Below are positions 47,301-58,190 of a DNA stretch of 64,000 bases, one piece after another. The stretch comes from Simmondsia chinensis (taxonomy: Eukaryota; Streptophyta; Magnoliopsida; Caryophyllales; Simmondsiaceae): contig JAGTTD010000009.1 of assembly GCA_018398585.1 (NCBI GenBank), forward strand, positions 9,367,193 through 9,431,192, read 5' to 3'. Position 1 is the stretch's first letter. Every line of letters begins with the position of its first letter. A model generated the notes under the pieces. It was not told the DNA's origin. It made no database searches and worked only from the letters and a program-made list of their open reading frames with translations. Made by a program: the position numbers and the translations under genes.

Positions 47301-48048
47301 GCATTTTTGCCACGAAATCCTTGAGCTTCCGCACCAAAACTTTCCAGCTCAAGGATCCCCAAGCAACATTGTTAAAAGAGTCCACGTCGTCCACGAGGGC
47401 CAGGATGTTCGGGTCAATGGCTGTTCTCTTGTGTTTGGCGAACAGTAGACCCTCAAACAAGTAGGCAACATCAAGCTTAACCTGGTCCTCCATAATGGAG
47501 CAGGTTCTACATGCTTCATGCTGCTGTTGCCTACTCATCCTCCCCCTCATGCCGTACTTGGCAATCAGCCTGTTCGAACCACCGCGTACATCTTCCACAC
47601 CGGCATATCTCAAGCCGGTTAGAATGCAAAATTCCCTCCTCCCGAGGTGCACTAACTTCCCACCAAATGAGAATGATAACTCCTTGGGATTTGGGTTGGC
47701 CACCTGGTGGAGAAGGACAACGTGAATTAGACTACGCCAGAAGCCGACATTAGTCTCACGCAGCTCAAGCAGATGCCCGACATTGTATTGTGAAACAAGG
47801 GCAAGCTGTAATGCAAAACACTTTTAATTAATAAGGGATCATAAATGTAATAGTAGAAAGTCAACATAATTCATATAGATACTGTGTCAAACCTTGGCTT
47901 CGTCGTCCTTCAAGATTTCCCTAATCTCCGTGACAGCTTTGGTTGATACTCCCATCTGGTTAACTTGTAGGAATTTCCAGCAACTCCTTGGGTAAATGTA
48001 ATCAACCTCCACTTCTGATCGGCTCTTCCTGCGTGTGTAAAATGCCAT
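44310..48048 (-). pseudogene. DUF1985-Ulp1 (C48 SUMO-protease-like) gene of the MULE
   Basis: Eight exons can be placed by GT-AG borders: 48048-47893, 47805-47107, 46992-46771, 46668-46424, 46330-46040, 45930-45810, 45106-44607 and 44478-44310. They sum to 2403 nt, exactly 801 codons, and every splice phase agrees. Exons 1-2 are a DUF1985 domain (FSFGGKLVHLGRREFCILTG). Exons 3-5 are low-complexity, with a coiled coil (VMERLEVMEKVMQIM). Exons 7-8 are a C48 cysteine peptidase with His in NQHWFLAAINF, Asp in IAIIDSLY, Gln in PQQMG and Cys in NCGIFVVKF. Three stops (TAA 46990-46992, TAG 46591-46593, TGA 46186-46188) each fit a single C-to-T change from CAA, CAG and CGA. ATG follows the exon-1 acceptor immediately. 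Such genes (Kaonashi ULP) are known from MULEs; substrate unknown. Confidence 0.85.
45170..45750 (-). repeat. Satellite array inside Ulp1-gene intron 6
   Basis: About seven units in minus orientation lie wholly within the intron between exon 6 (ends 45810) and exon 7 (starts 45106). Box strings such as catacaccgtgtatgataag are kept. Confidence 0.9.
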
Positions 48049-48084
48049 CTGAAATAAAAGAAAAACATCACAAAACCAAAGATT

Positions 48085-51045
48085 AAACCCATGGTACACC
48101 ATTAAAACAAACCATGCAAGGTGTATGATTAAGCATACACCACTAATGACTTGAAACACACCCAGACAAGTTGATTTCACACCATTAAAACCTACCATAT
48201 ATGGTGTATGATTGATCATACACCATTAATTACAGTAAATAGTTGATTTTACACCGTTAAAACCTATCATACACGGTGTATGGTTAAACATACACCACTG
48301 ATCGGTAGAAACACACATAAACTAATTGGTTTTATACTATTAAAAGTAATCATATACGGTGTATGATTAATCATACACCACAGTTTTACTTAACACACAC
48401 TAACATGCAATGATTTTACACAATTAAAACCAATCATACACATTGTATGCTTAAACATACACAACGAATCACAAGAAACATACATAAACAAGTTGATTTT
48501 ATACCATTTAAACCTATTATACGCAGTGTATGATTGACCATACACCACTAATTACTTAACACACACAAACAAAAGTTGATTTTACACCATTAAAACCAAT
48601 CACACACCGTGTATGATTGATCATACACCACTAATTACTTAAAAAATATCTACACAAGTTAATTTTACACCATTCAAACCTATCATAAACAGTGTATGAT
48701 TGATCATACACCACTAATTACTTAGAAAATGACTACCCAAGTTGATTTCACACCATTAAAACCAATCATACATTGTGTATGATCGATTATAAACCACTAA
48801 TTACTTAAAAAATATCTACACAAGTTGATTTTATACCATTAAAACCAATCATACACCGTGTATGATTGATTATACACAATTAATTACTTAAACAAAAACA
48901 TCCATACAAGTTGATTTCACAGCCGTAAATCCAATCATACACCATGTATGATTGATCATACACCACTAATGACTTGAAAGACATTAAAACAAGTTGATTT
49001 TACACCATTAAAACTAATCATACACGGTGTATGATCAATCATACACCACTGTTTACTTAACACACACAAACACAAGTTGGTAATACACCATTAAAACCAA
49101 TCATACACCATGTATGATTGATCAGAAACCACTAATTACCTAAAAAAACGTCTACCCAAGTTGGTTTTATACCATTAAAACCAATCATACACCTTGTATG
49201 ATTGATCATACACCACTAATTACTTAAAAAACATCTATACAAGTTGATTTCACAGCCTTAAATCCGATCATACACTGTGTATGATTGATCATACACCACT
49301 AATGACTTGAAAGACATTAAAACAAGTTGATATTACAGCATTAAAACCAATCATACACGGTGTATGATTAATCATACACCGCTGTTTACTTAACACACAC
49401 AAACACAAGTTGGTTATACACCATTAAAACCAATCATACACCGTGTATGATTACTCATAAACCACTAATTACTTAAAAAACGTCTACACAAGTTAATTTT
49501 ACACCATTAAAACCAATCATACACTATGTATGATTGATTATACACCATTAATTACTTAAACAAAAACATCTATACAAGTTGATTTCACAGCCTTAAATCC
49601 AATCACACGCCGTGTATGATTGATCATAAACCACTAATGACTTGAAAGACTTTAAAACAAGTTGATTTTATACCATTAAAACCAATCATACACGGTGTAT
49701 GATCAATCATACACCACTGTTTACTTAACACACACATACACAAGTTGGTAATACACCATTAAAACCAATCATACACCGTGTATGATTGATCATAAACCAC
49801 TAATTACTTAAAAAACGTCTACCCAAGTTGGTTTTACACCATTAAAACCAATCATACACCTTGTATGATTGATCATACACCACTAATTACTTAGAAAACG
49901 ACTACCCAAGTTGATTTCACACCATTAAAACCAATCATACATTGTGTATGATCGATTATAAACCACTAATTACTTAAAAATATCTACACAAGTTGATTTT
50001 ATACCATTAAAACCAATCATACACCGTGTATGATTGATTATACACAATTAATTACTTAAACAAAAACATCTATACAAGTTGATTTCACAGCCGTAAATCC
50101 AATCATACACCATGTATGATTGATCATACACCACTAATGACTTGAAAGACATTAAAACAAGTTGATTTTACACCATTAAAACCAATCATACACGGTGTAT
50201 GATCAATCATACACCACTGTTTACTTAACGCACACAAACACAAGTTGGTAATACACCATTAAAACCAATCATACACCGTGTATAATTGATCATAAACCAC
50301 TAATTACTTAAAAAACGTCTACCCAAGTTGGTTTTACACCATTAAAACCAATCATACACCACTAATTACATAAAAAACATCTATAGAAGTTGATTTCACA
50401 GCACTAATCCAATCATACACTGTGTATGATTAATCATACACCACTAATGACTTGGAAGACATTAAAACAAGTTGATTTTACACCATTAAAACCAATCATA
50501 CACGTTGTATGATTAATCACACACCGCTGTTTACTTAACACACACAAACACAAGTTGGTTATACACCATTAAAACCAATCATGCACCGTGTATGGTTGCT
50601 CATAAACCCCTAATTACTTAGAAAAGGTCTATTCAGGTTGATTTTATACCATTAAAACCAATCATACACCGTGTATGATTGATTATACACCATTAATTAC
50701 TTAAACAAAAACATCTATGCAAGTTAATTTCACAGCCTTAAATCAAATTATACACCGTGTATGACAGATCATACACCACTAATGACTTGAAAGACATTAA
50801 CAAGTTGATTTTACACCATTAAAACCAATCATACATGGTGTATGATCAATCCTGCACCACTGTTTACTTAACACACACAAACACAAGTTGGTAATACACC
50901 ATTAAAACCAATCATACACCGTGTATGATTGATCATAAACCACTAATTACTTAAAAAAAGTCTACCCAAGTTGGTTTTACACCCTTAAATTCAATCATAC
51001 ACCTTGTATGATTGATTATTCACCACTAATTACTTAAAAAACGAC
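48085..51045 (-). repeat. Right satellite array (83-bp units, minus orientation)
   Basis: About 35 units of the same family, inverted relative to the left array (aaccaatcatacaccgtg, tgtatgattgatcatacacc). Multi-unit blocks recur: the string cgtctacccaagttgg at 49149, 49816 and 50316 is spaced by 8 and 6 unit lengths. The array lies between the putative right leader exon and the Ulp1 ATG. Confidence 0.95.
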
Positions 51046-51054
51046 TGGTGTATT

Positions 51055-51360
51055 TAATATTGTATATTTTCATATTGTTGTATATTCCTATTGATGTATT
51101 TTCAAATTGTGTAATGAAAATTGTGAATGAAGTGTTTTGAAGTTGGTCCCAATTGTGTGTTCTAAGTGTTTGATGTGTTTTTGGAGTATGTTATGATGTG
51201 TGTCGACACACATGGTTGGTGTGTCGACACACATGATTACAAAACAGGGATGCAGAGGTGTGTGTCGACACACAGGGATTACTTGAAACACACTTATAAA
51301 GGTTAATTTTACATCATTATACCACAAAACTTGAAAAAAAAAAGGCAGAAGTTGATTTTA
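51055..51360 (+). repeat. 3' module, copy 3
   Basis: Same orientation as copy 1 (33130-33560): ttttcaaattgtgtaatg, agttggtcccaattgtgtg and GTCGACAC palindromes at about 51199-51275. It sits inboard of the right terminal repeat, where no gene end is expected. Confidence 0.85.
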
Positions 51361-51809
51361 CACCAATAAAACACACTAACCCTTACTCACAAAGCCACTA
51401 ACAGCAAAATCCTAAACCCTAAATAAAACACTAACCAATACTATGCCCATGCAACACACAAAATAAACGCATACTATACTTTTCCCTATAAAATAACTTC
51501 GAAAATCGGTGCTCACCTTCGGAAATGGTGATTAAAACCTATATTGACGAAGAGAGCAAGGATGAAGTGAGCAAATGGACAATATCACCGGATGAACGCA
51601 TCTCGCGGATGAAGTTAGAGGAGAAAGAGGTTGAACGGGTGAGAGAAAGAGGAGAGAGAGAATGAACGGGTGAGAGAAAGAGGAGAGAGAGTGTGGCTTG
51701 CAAAACACATTTGCTTTGAAGCAGAGAGAAGACGGGAAGGGGAAGGGGGAAAATTCAAATTTTTACAGCTGTAGAAGTAAATACGAGGAGAGAGAAGGGG
51801 ACAAGGATG

Positions 51810-51968
51810 GGACGGGGGCTGCGGTAAACATTAAATGAGGAGAGAGAAAGAGGACAGGTTGGGGGGGTGAAGTGGGAGGGCATTTTTGTCCAAAAGGGTC
51901 TATTTAGGGTTATAGGGGTCTATAAAAGATTAAATGGGAGCTGGGGGGTCTAAATGGTACGATTTTGT
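51810..51968 (-). repeat. MULE right terminal inverted repeat
   Basis: Reverse complement of the left end over about 150 bp. The last bases before the target duplication are ggtacgattttgt. Purine-rich tandem repeats (gagagaaagaggagagag) lie just inside, at 51645-51700. Confidence 0.88.
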
Positions 51969-51977
51969 AAAAAGAAA

Positions 51978-52093
51978 AGAAATAAAATTAGCTCGTCCCA
52001 TTATAAAATACTTGCTATTTTTCTTCAATTATATTTGGGTTTTTTTTTTTATTACCATCCTATAAAGTATAATATCTCTATAGTTTTACAATA
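51978..52093 (+). repeat. Copia 5' LTR, right part
   Basis: Continues the LTR interrupted by the MULE. It aligns with 63862-63973 (ttcaattatatttgggttt, gtataatatctctatag) and ends before cgttattagcacgag, where the internal region starts. Confidence 0.9.
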
Positions 52094-52164
52094 CGTTATT
52101 AGCACGAGTCTCTACCCAGATAAGGTTTCTATAAGCTTAAGGTAAGGCTTTTATTTTTTAACCT

Positions 52165-53060
52165 TTGTCATTTCTAATGGCTAATCTAACAAAGCTTGAC
52201 TTTACTGCTCTTGATATAAGTGGCAAGAATTATTTGCCCTGGACCCTTTATGCTGAGATTCATCTTGATGCTATGAATCTCGCAGATACTATTATAGAGG
52301 GTAATAGCGCATCCCTGCAGGATCGCGCAAACGCTATGATATTTCTCAGACATCATATCCACGAAGAATTTAAAGCCGAGTATCTTACTGTAACGGACCC
52401 GCTTGTCCTTTGGCAGAATTTAAAGGAGAGGTTTGATCACCAGAAATATGTGATCCTCCATAAAGCTCGCTATGAATGGATTCACCTACGGCTACAGGAT
52501 TTTAAAACCGTCAGCGAATATAACTCTGCGGTGTTTAGTATTACCTCCTGACTGCAATTATACGGTGAAAATATTACTGAGGAGGAAATGTTGGAAAGGA
52601 CGTTTTCGACTTTTCATGTGTCGAACATGCTCCTGCAGCAGCAATATCGAGAAAGAAATTTCAAAAAATACTCAGAGTTAATTAAATGTCTTCTTGTTGC
52701 TAAACAAAACAACGAATTGTTAATAAAAAATTACCAGTCACGACCAACTGGGTAAGAGCCATTCCCTGAAGTGAATGATGCTTCCAATGAAAATAATATG
52801 TCTAACCGTGGCTGTGGTCGCGGACGCGGACGTGGCCGTCGTCATGGACGCGGTCATGGTTGTGGATGAGGTGGTAATAATGGACCAAAAATTAAGGGGT
52901 CCGGCAACAGTGAAGAGAAAAATAAAAGGGCGAAAACCAATTAGCCAAATTTGTCGAAAGACGCTGAAACCTGTTGTTTCCGTTGTGGCACAAAAGGTCA
53001 CTGGTCTCGTACCTGTCATATGCCTGACCATCTGGTGAAGCTATATCAAGCATAATTGAA
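52165..53060 (+). pseudogene. Copia gag
   Basis: UBN2-type gag: ALDISGKNYLPWTLYAEIHL, QNLKERFDHQKYVILHKA, then after stops EEEMLERTFSTFHVSNMLLQ and an Arg/Gly-rich stretch (RGCGRGRGRGRRHGRG). A zinc knuckle, CFRCGTKGHWSRTC, lies near 52975. Stops and frame changes are present. Confidence 0.85.
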
Positions 53061-53390
53061 CGGAAAAGAAAAGAAACATTTGCCGAAGATCATCCACAAC
53101 TTGATGTGACACATCTTGATGTCTCTGATTTCTTTGAGGATCCCAATGGGAGAATTGATCATTTAATCGGCGATGGAAATGTTATACTGGACTAAAAGTT
53201 TTCTGTTTTTCTATTATGTTTTTCTACTAAAATTTGGTTTACTTGTAATATAATGGTATATGTAAGCTGGTGTAAAATATAGTTTGAGGATATGTGTAAA
53301 TAAAATAATATATCTTTGTATTTTATCTTAATACTTTATTTCCAATAAAATTTTAAATGGAATCTCACAAATACATATGTATTTTATAGA
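53061..53390. other. Copia gag-protease spacer, no clear ORF
   Basis: AT-rich internal copia sequence with no convincing reading frame. It probably includes an unrelated insertion or decayed linker, since gag and protease are normally adjacent. Confidence 0.35.
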
Positions 53391-53394
53391 AACA

Positions 53395-54308
53395 TAGATT
53401 TGATTAAAGATGGAGATTTATATCTAGCAGACAGTGCAATGACACATATTATCCTCAAAAGCAAAATATAGTTTTCTTAACTACAATTAGCTGAAGCAAA
53501 CGTCAATACAATATTAGGAATTTCAAATTTGGTTGAAGGCTCCGGAAGATAAATGTTATGTTCCTTGAAGGAATAAAACTAAACATAAGCGATGCTCTGT
53601 TTTCCAGCAGATCACAGAGAAACTTGATCAGTTTTCTAGCTACTCGTCACAACGGTTATCATATTGAGACAATAAATGAGGGCGATAAAAATTATCTTTA
53701 TGTTGCGTCACTTATTTCAGGAAGAAAGAAAATGGTGAAAAAATTGTCAGCACTTTCTTCCAAGTTATATTATATTTACATAAGCCCAATTGAATCAAAT
53801 ACAGTGGTTAACCAGAAGTTAACTGATTGAAAAATGTTCACCCTATGGCATGACCGTTTGGGTCATCCAGGTGTAACGATGATGAGAAAAATTATTGAAA
53901 GTTCTCATGGGCACTCATTAAAGAACCTGAAGATTCTTTCTCCTGATGAGATTTTATGTGCTGCTTGTACTCAAAGAAAAATGATTATAAGGCCATCCCC
54001 AACTAAAATTGGGATTGAATCTCCTGTTTTTTGGAAAGAATACAAGGAGACATATGTGGGCCTATTATTCCATCATGTGGACCATTTCGATATTTTATGG
54101 TGTTGATAGATGGCTCAACATGTTGGTCACATGTTTGCTTATTGTCTACTCGTAACGTGGCATTTGCGAGACTCCTTGTACAAATAATCCGATTACGAGC
54201 TCAATTTTCGGATTACGAGATTCAGAAGATCCGTTTCGATAACGTAGTAGAATTTACGTCCCAAACTCTTAATGACTATTGTATGTCAATTAGGATTACA
54301 GTTTAGTA
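53395..54308 (+). pseudogene. Copia protease and integrase N-terminal half
   Basis: Protease-region traces: LADSAMTHIILKSKI and ANVNTILGISNLVEGSGR (53420-53550), then LFSSRSQRNLISFLATRHNG. The GAG-pre-integrase zinc-binding motif has HDRLGHPGVTMMRKIIESSH with CAACTQRKM (53849-53990). The integrase core follows: GDICGPIIPSCGPFRYFMVL, IDGSTCWSHVCLLSTRN, RFDNVVEFTSQTLNDYC. LINE 2 cuts it at 54308. Several frame changes. Confidence 0.85.
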
Positions 54309-54479
54309 TTTTTTTTTCTTTTTGGTAAGTCAGCGAAATATGTAGATGAAAAGAAAAATAGTACAAGCTACAAGGGGCATACCCCAGGACATGGCCGAAG
54401 CCTACAAATATGAAACAGTGTCAAAAGAGCCAGACAAAGTCCATACAAAAAACAACCAAAGAACAACAAAGGGAACAAA

Positions 54480-57400
54480 GAAGTAACTAAGTCTCAAGAC
54501 CCCAGTGTCGAAGCAAGGAGGTGTGACGATGAGCTCCTCTGAACAAAGAAGCAGCAAGCAAGCGGCTCCTGACCAAACCCGCAATCTCCTCTCGAACGGC
54601 TGCAATTGGTCTGGACTGAGAACGCTAGACCCGAAGGTTGCACTCGTACCAGACAGTATACACAGTCACAGAGAGGCAGAGTAGGGCAATGGTACTGCCA
54701 ATCTCTCGCCCCCTGAGATGCTGAGCAGCCCAAGTGACAAGATCGTCCCAGGGAAGGGTAGGCCAAGCGATAGATGTACTCGGAGTGACAGAGCTCCAGA
54801 CCGAGGCGGAAAAGGAATAGTCGAAGAAGAGGTGCTCATGAGTCTCGTTAGCAGAACCGCAAAGAACACAGACACTCTGAACCTCCAGTGCTTTAAAACG
54901 TCAAAGTCGGTCCCAGGTCCAAAGTCGCTGCTGAGAGGCGAGCCAGAGAATGAAGGAGTGCCTCGGTATATGCATCTGAAACCACAGAAGGTGATGAATC
55001 GTACCTTGCCCTCTCCTACTCCGCACCATCTCCCAAGCGGACTTGGTGGTAAAGTTCCCCGAGGGGTCACCCAACCACTGGATGGAGTTTGCTACACCAG
55101 CCCGGGGGCTAAAATTAATGGTGTCCCAGATGGGTCGGAGCTCCAAACAACCCTGTGGAAATCTCCACTGACCACCCTCAATAATTGATGAGACCCGAGA
55201 ATCCCAATGAGGTCCAGAGGAGGTCAGCAGACGAGCCGGGGAGCGCTCCGAAAGACGACCACATGGAAGCCAGTAATTAGTCCAAAGGGTAGTGTCAAGG
55301 CCATCACCAATGACATGGTAGATCGCACCAGAGCAGAGGCGGCGGACCGAAAGAATCTGACGCCAGCACCAAGAAGCAGAACTCGTCGCTCGAATAGTGC
55401 AGAAGCTCCGCCCTTGAAGCCGGTTCAGATGAATCCAATGCGGCCATAACGAGGAAGGGTCAGAGAGGAGGAACTAGATACGCTTCTTAATTGAAGCCTG
55501 GTTCCACTCAGCATGGCGACGGAGCCCAAGACCACCCTCCCGCCGAGGGTAACACAGATGCCTCCAAGCAACCTTCGCCCCTCCCGGGGCCAAAGAAGAT
55601 CCTCTCCAAAGGAACACCGCAAGAGTCAACTGAATCTTCTTGATCATCATCTTCGAAAGCATGAAGACCGATGACTAGTAGACCTGAATGGTGAAAAGAA
55701 CAAATCGGATAAGCTGCAGACGATCAGCATACAATAGAGAACGGGAGGTCCAGAGCCGTATACAAGAGAGAATGCGATCCGGTAGTGGCTTACAGTCAAC
55801 GTATCATAGCCAAGAAGTGATAACTGGTACCCCCAGATAACGAACTGGGCATTGCCCAATGCTGAAACCCAGAACACCCAAAATGTCCCACTGAGCCTCA
55901 GAGTCCACCCCTGCTAGAAAAACTAAGCTCTTCGCTGCATTCGAGGATAGCCCCTAGTACAGCAAAGCAGTCTAAAGCCTCATGAACAACAGAAACACTA
56001 CCCATATCACCCCGACACAAGATCATCAGGTCATCAGCAAAACACAAATGCGTCAGCCCAGTACAACGGCAGCACGGATGATAGTGAAAATGCGGGTCAT
56101 CGATAGCACGACGAAGCAGCCCTCGGAGACCCTCCATAGCGATAACAAACAAATAAGGAGAGAGAGGGTCACCCTGACGTACACCTCGACTGGAGTGGAA
56201 GAACCCCTGAAGTTTGCCATTGATGGCGACGGAAAAGCGGGCTGTAGAGAGGCACTCGCGGATCCAACCAATCATGACCTCAGGAATCCCCATACTCCTC
56301 ATACCAGCTAGAATGCAGTCCCCTTAGATAGTGTCAAAAGCCTTACGGATATCGACCTTCAGTGCACAACGAGGCAAGACTTGAAGGTGATAACCTCGCA
56401 TCAACTCCTGTGTCAAAGGGATGCTGTCAGAGATCCGACGACCTGGAATAAACGCTGCCTGAGCATAGTCAATCAACTCGGGAAGGAAACCCTTTAACCT
56501 GTTTGCAATGATCTTAGTGATACACTTATAGATCACATTGCAACAGGAGATAAGGCGGAAGTCACCAAAGGTGGAGGGAGTCTCCACCTTAGGCACAAGA
56601 CATATCCTGGTGGTGTTCAGGGCACCCAGCATGCGCCCGGAGATGAAGAAAGACTGCACGTCCCTTATCACTACTCCTCTGACCACCTCCCAAGCCCTCT
56701 TAAAAAAGAAGGAAGTGTAACCATCAAGCCCCGGGGCTCTGTCATCACCTATGGAAAAGAGAGCATCACGAACCTCAACTGCAGAGATCGCGGAGATAAG
56801 CGGGCGAGCCTGATCCTCATAAATGCAAGCCTTAAAAAGGTCAGAAACATCCTCAGTCAACGGACCACCAGGCTCAGTCAACAAATCCTGGAAGAAAGTA
56901 ACCCCGGCACGAGAGATCAACTGCGGATCATATGTCCTCACACCATCAGAACCAACAATCGACGAGATCCTGTTCCGGGCCTGCCGATGGAGAACAGATC
57001 GATGGAAGAACCAAGTGCTCTGATCCCCGAGCGAAAGCCACTGAATATCCGACTTCTGACTGTAGAACTCCTCTTCATCTCGACACAAAGCAGAATACTC
57101 ACGAAAAAGACGACGCTCCTCAAGACGAAGAGAAGAACTCTCAGGGTTCTCATCCAAGGCCCTCTGGCCCATGGCCCAAGCATCACGGGCCACCTCGACT
57201 CTGGCCGAAATGTGACTGTAATGGCGGGCATTTGAGGGCCTTCAACTCACTCTTCAGCAGCTTCAGCTTCAGAGTGAGCTGATACATCGGAGTACCCTCA
57301 ACACAAGTGTCTCAGACTCGCCTAACAGTGGGAAGGAAGTCCTCGTGATTAGCCTAAAAATTGAAGAACTTAAAAGGAAGACGCCTGGCACGACGTTCCC

Positions 57401-57962
57401 CAAGCCCTCGCACAATAAAGGCGCCATGATTCGAAACAATATGATGAGCAAGGATCTCGGCAGATGCGATGGGGAAATCACGGAGCTAACCCTTGCTAAC
57501 AAGGCACTAGTCAAGCCGCTTGAGAATCAAGCGGTCATCCTCGGCCGCATTGGACCACGTGAAATGAAGACCCGAAGAGGAGATGGGCATGAGCTCAGCC
57601 TCCGTAACACACTCCTGGAAGTCATCCATGTGGCCCAGCCAACCCTCCTGGCCACCGCATCGATCAAAGAGGCTAAGGATGGCGTTGAAATCCCCAAGTA
57701 GGATCCAAGGCTCACCGAAGAGACTCAAGCTAGTGCTCCGAATATAGTCCCATAAAGCCCAGAGAGGACCCGGCTCATTAAAGTCGTAAACAAAAGTAGC
57801 GAGAAAGCTCACACCCCCGGAAAGATCAGAGATACGATTGGAAGAAATCCAATCACGAACAGCACAGGAGGATCGGGGATTGTTAAGCCCCCTAATATTC
57901 CAACAACCAACCACTATGAGGAAACAATCAAGAGGGGGTGCGGCCCGCACGCTTGGCTGCAC
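54480..57962 (-). pseudogene. LINE 2 ORF2 (endonuclease/reverse transcriptase)
   Basis: The endonuclease has VVGCWNIRGLNNPRSS, an internal deletion after WISSNRI, then GEPWILLGDFNAIL and SGLHFTWSNAAEDD. RT (57193-56324): DDRAPGLDGYTSFFFKRAW, LVPKVETPSTFGDFRLISCC, KVDIRKAFDTI, then a stop, RFSVAINGKLQGFFHSSRG, VRQGDPLSPYLFVIAMEGL and the catalytic LCFADDLMIL (56302-55898). The C-terminal zf-RVT region includes FTTKSAWEMVRSRRG and FILWLASQQRLWTWDRL. Unlike LINE 1, the FADD motif is present, but stops and frame changes break the ORF. Confidence 0.88.
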
Positions 57963-58190
57963 GAGTGAGCTGCCTCCTCGGGCCCGCTACGGCAACCTCA
58001 ACACGTGGAGAAGTGGAGGTGTCCAACAAACGCTCAGATCGGTTCGACATGCCTAAACTCGGCACACTAGTCGACTGACGCAACGAACAAACAGGGGGGT
58101 AGCAACTCCAAGAATGCCATCCTGAGCCATCTCCACCTCAATAGGAACATCCACTGACTCCAAGTCTTCCCGAATAAGAGTGGGAACATG

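Larger units (their letters stand above)
48049..51600 (-). other. Putative Ulp1-gene leader exon and satellite-filled 5' UTR intron
   Basis: Minus-strand donor tttccgaag|gtgagc (GT at 51516-51515) and acceptor ttatttcag (48049-48051) enclose the right array and a copy of the 3' module, a 3,468-nt intron. The ATG starts directly at the acceptor. It mirrors the left end of the element. No transcript evidence is available here. Confidence 0.5.
26908..51968. mobile_element. 25-kb Kaonashi-like MULE with Ulp1 gene and intronic satellites
   Basis: The ends are fixed by a perfect 9-bp duplication, aaaaagaaa (26899-26907 and 51969-51977). The 3' copia LTR has the same site once. Terminal inverted repeats start GGAAAATCGTACC on the left and ACAAAATCGTACC on the right. 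A 9-bp duplication is diagnostic of Mutator-like elements. The element has two convergent genes: a MULE transposase with SWIM finger (+) and a DUF1985/Ulp1 protease gene (-), the pairing known from Kaonashi (KI) MULEs. Five arrays of an 83-bp satellite fill introns and spacers. A gypsy element is nested inside. Premature stops in both genes suggest this copy is no longer autonomous. Confidence 0.92.
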
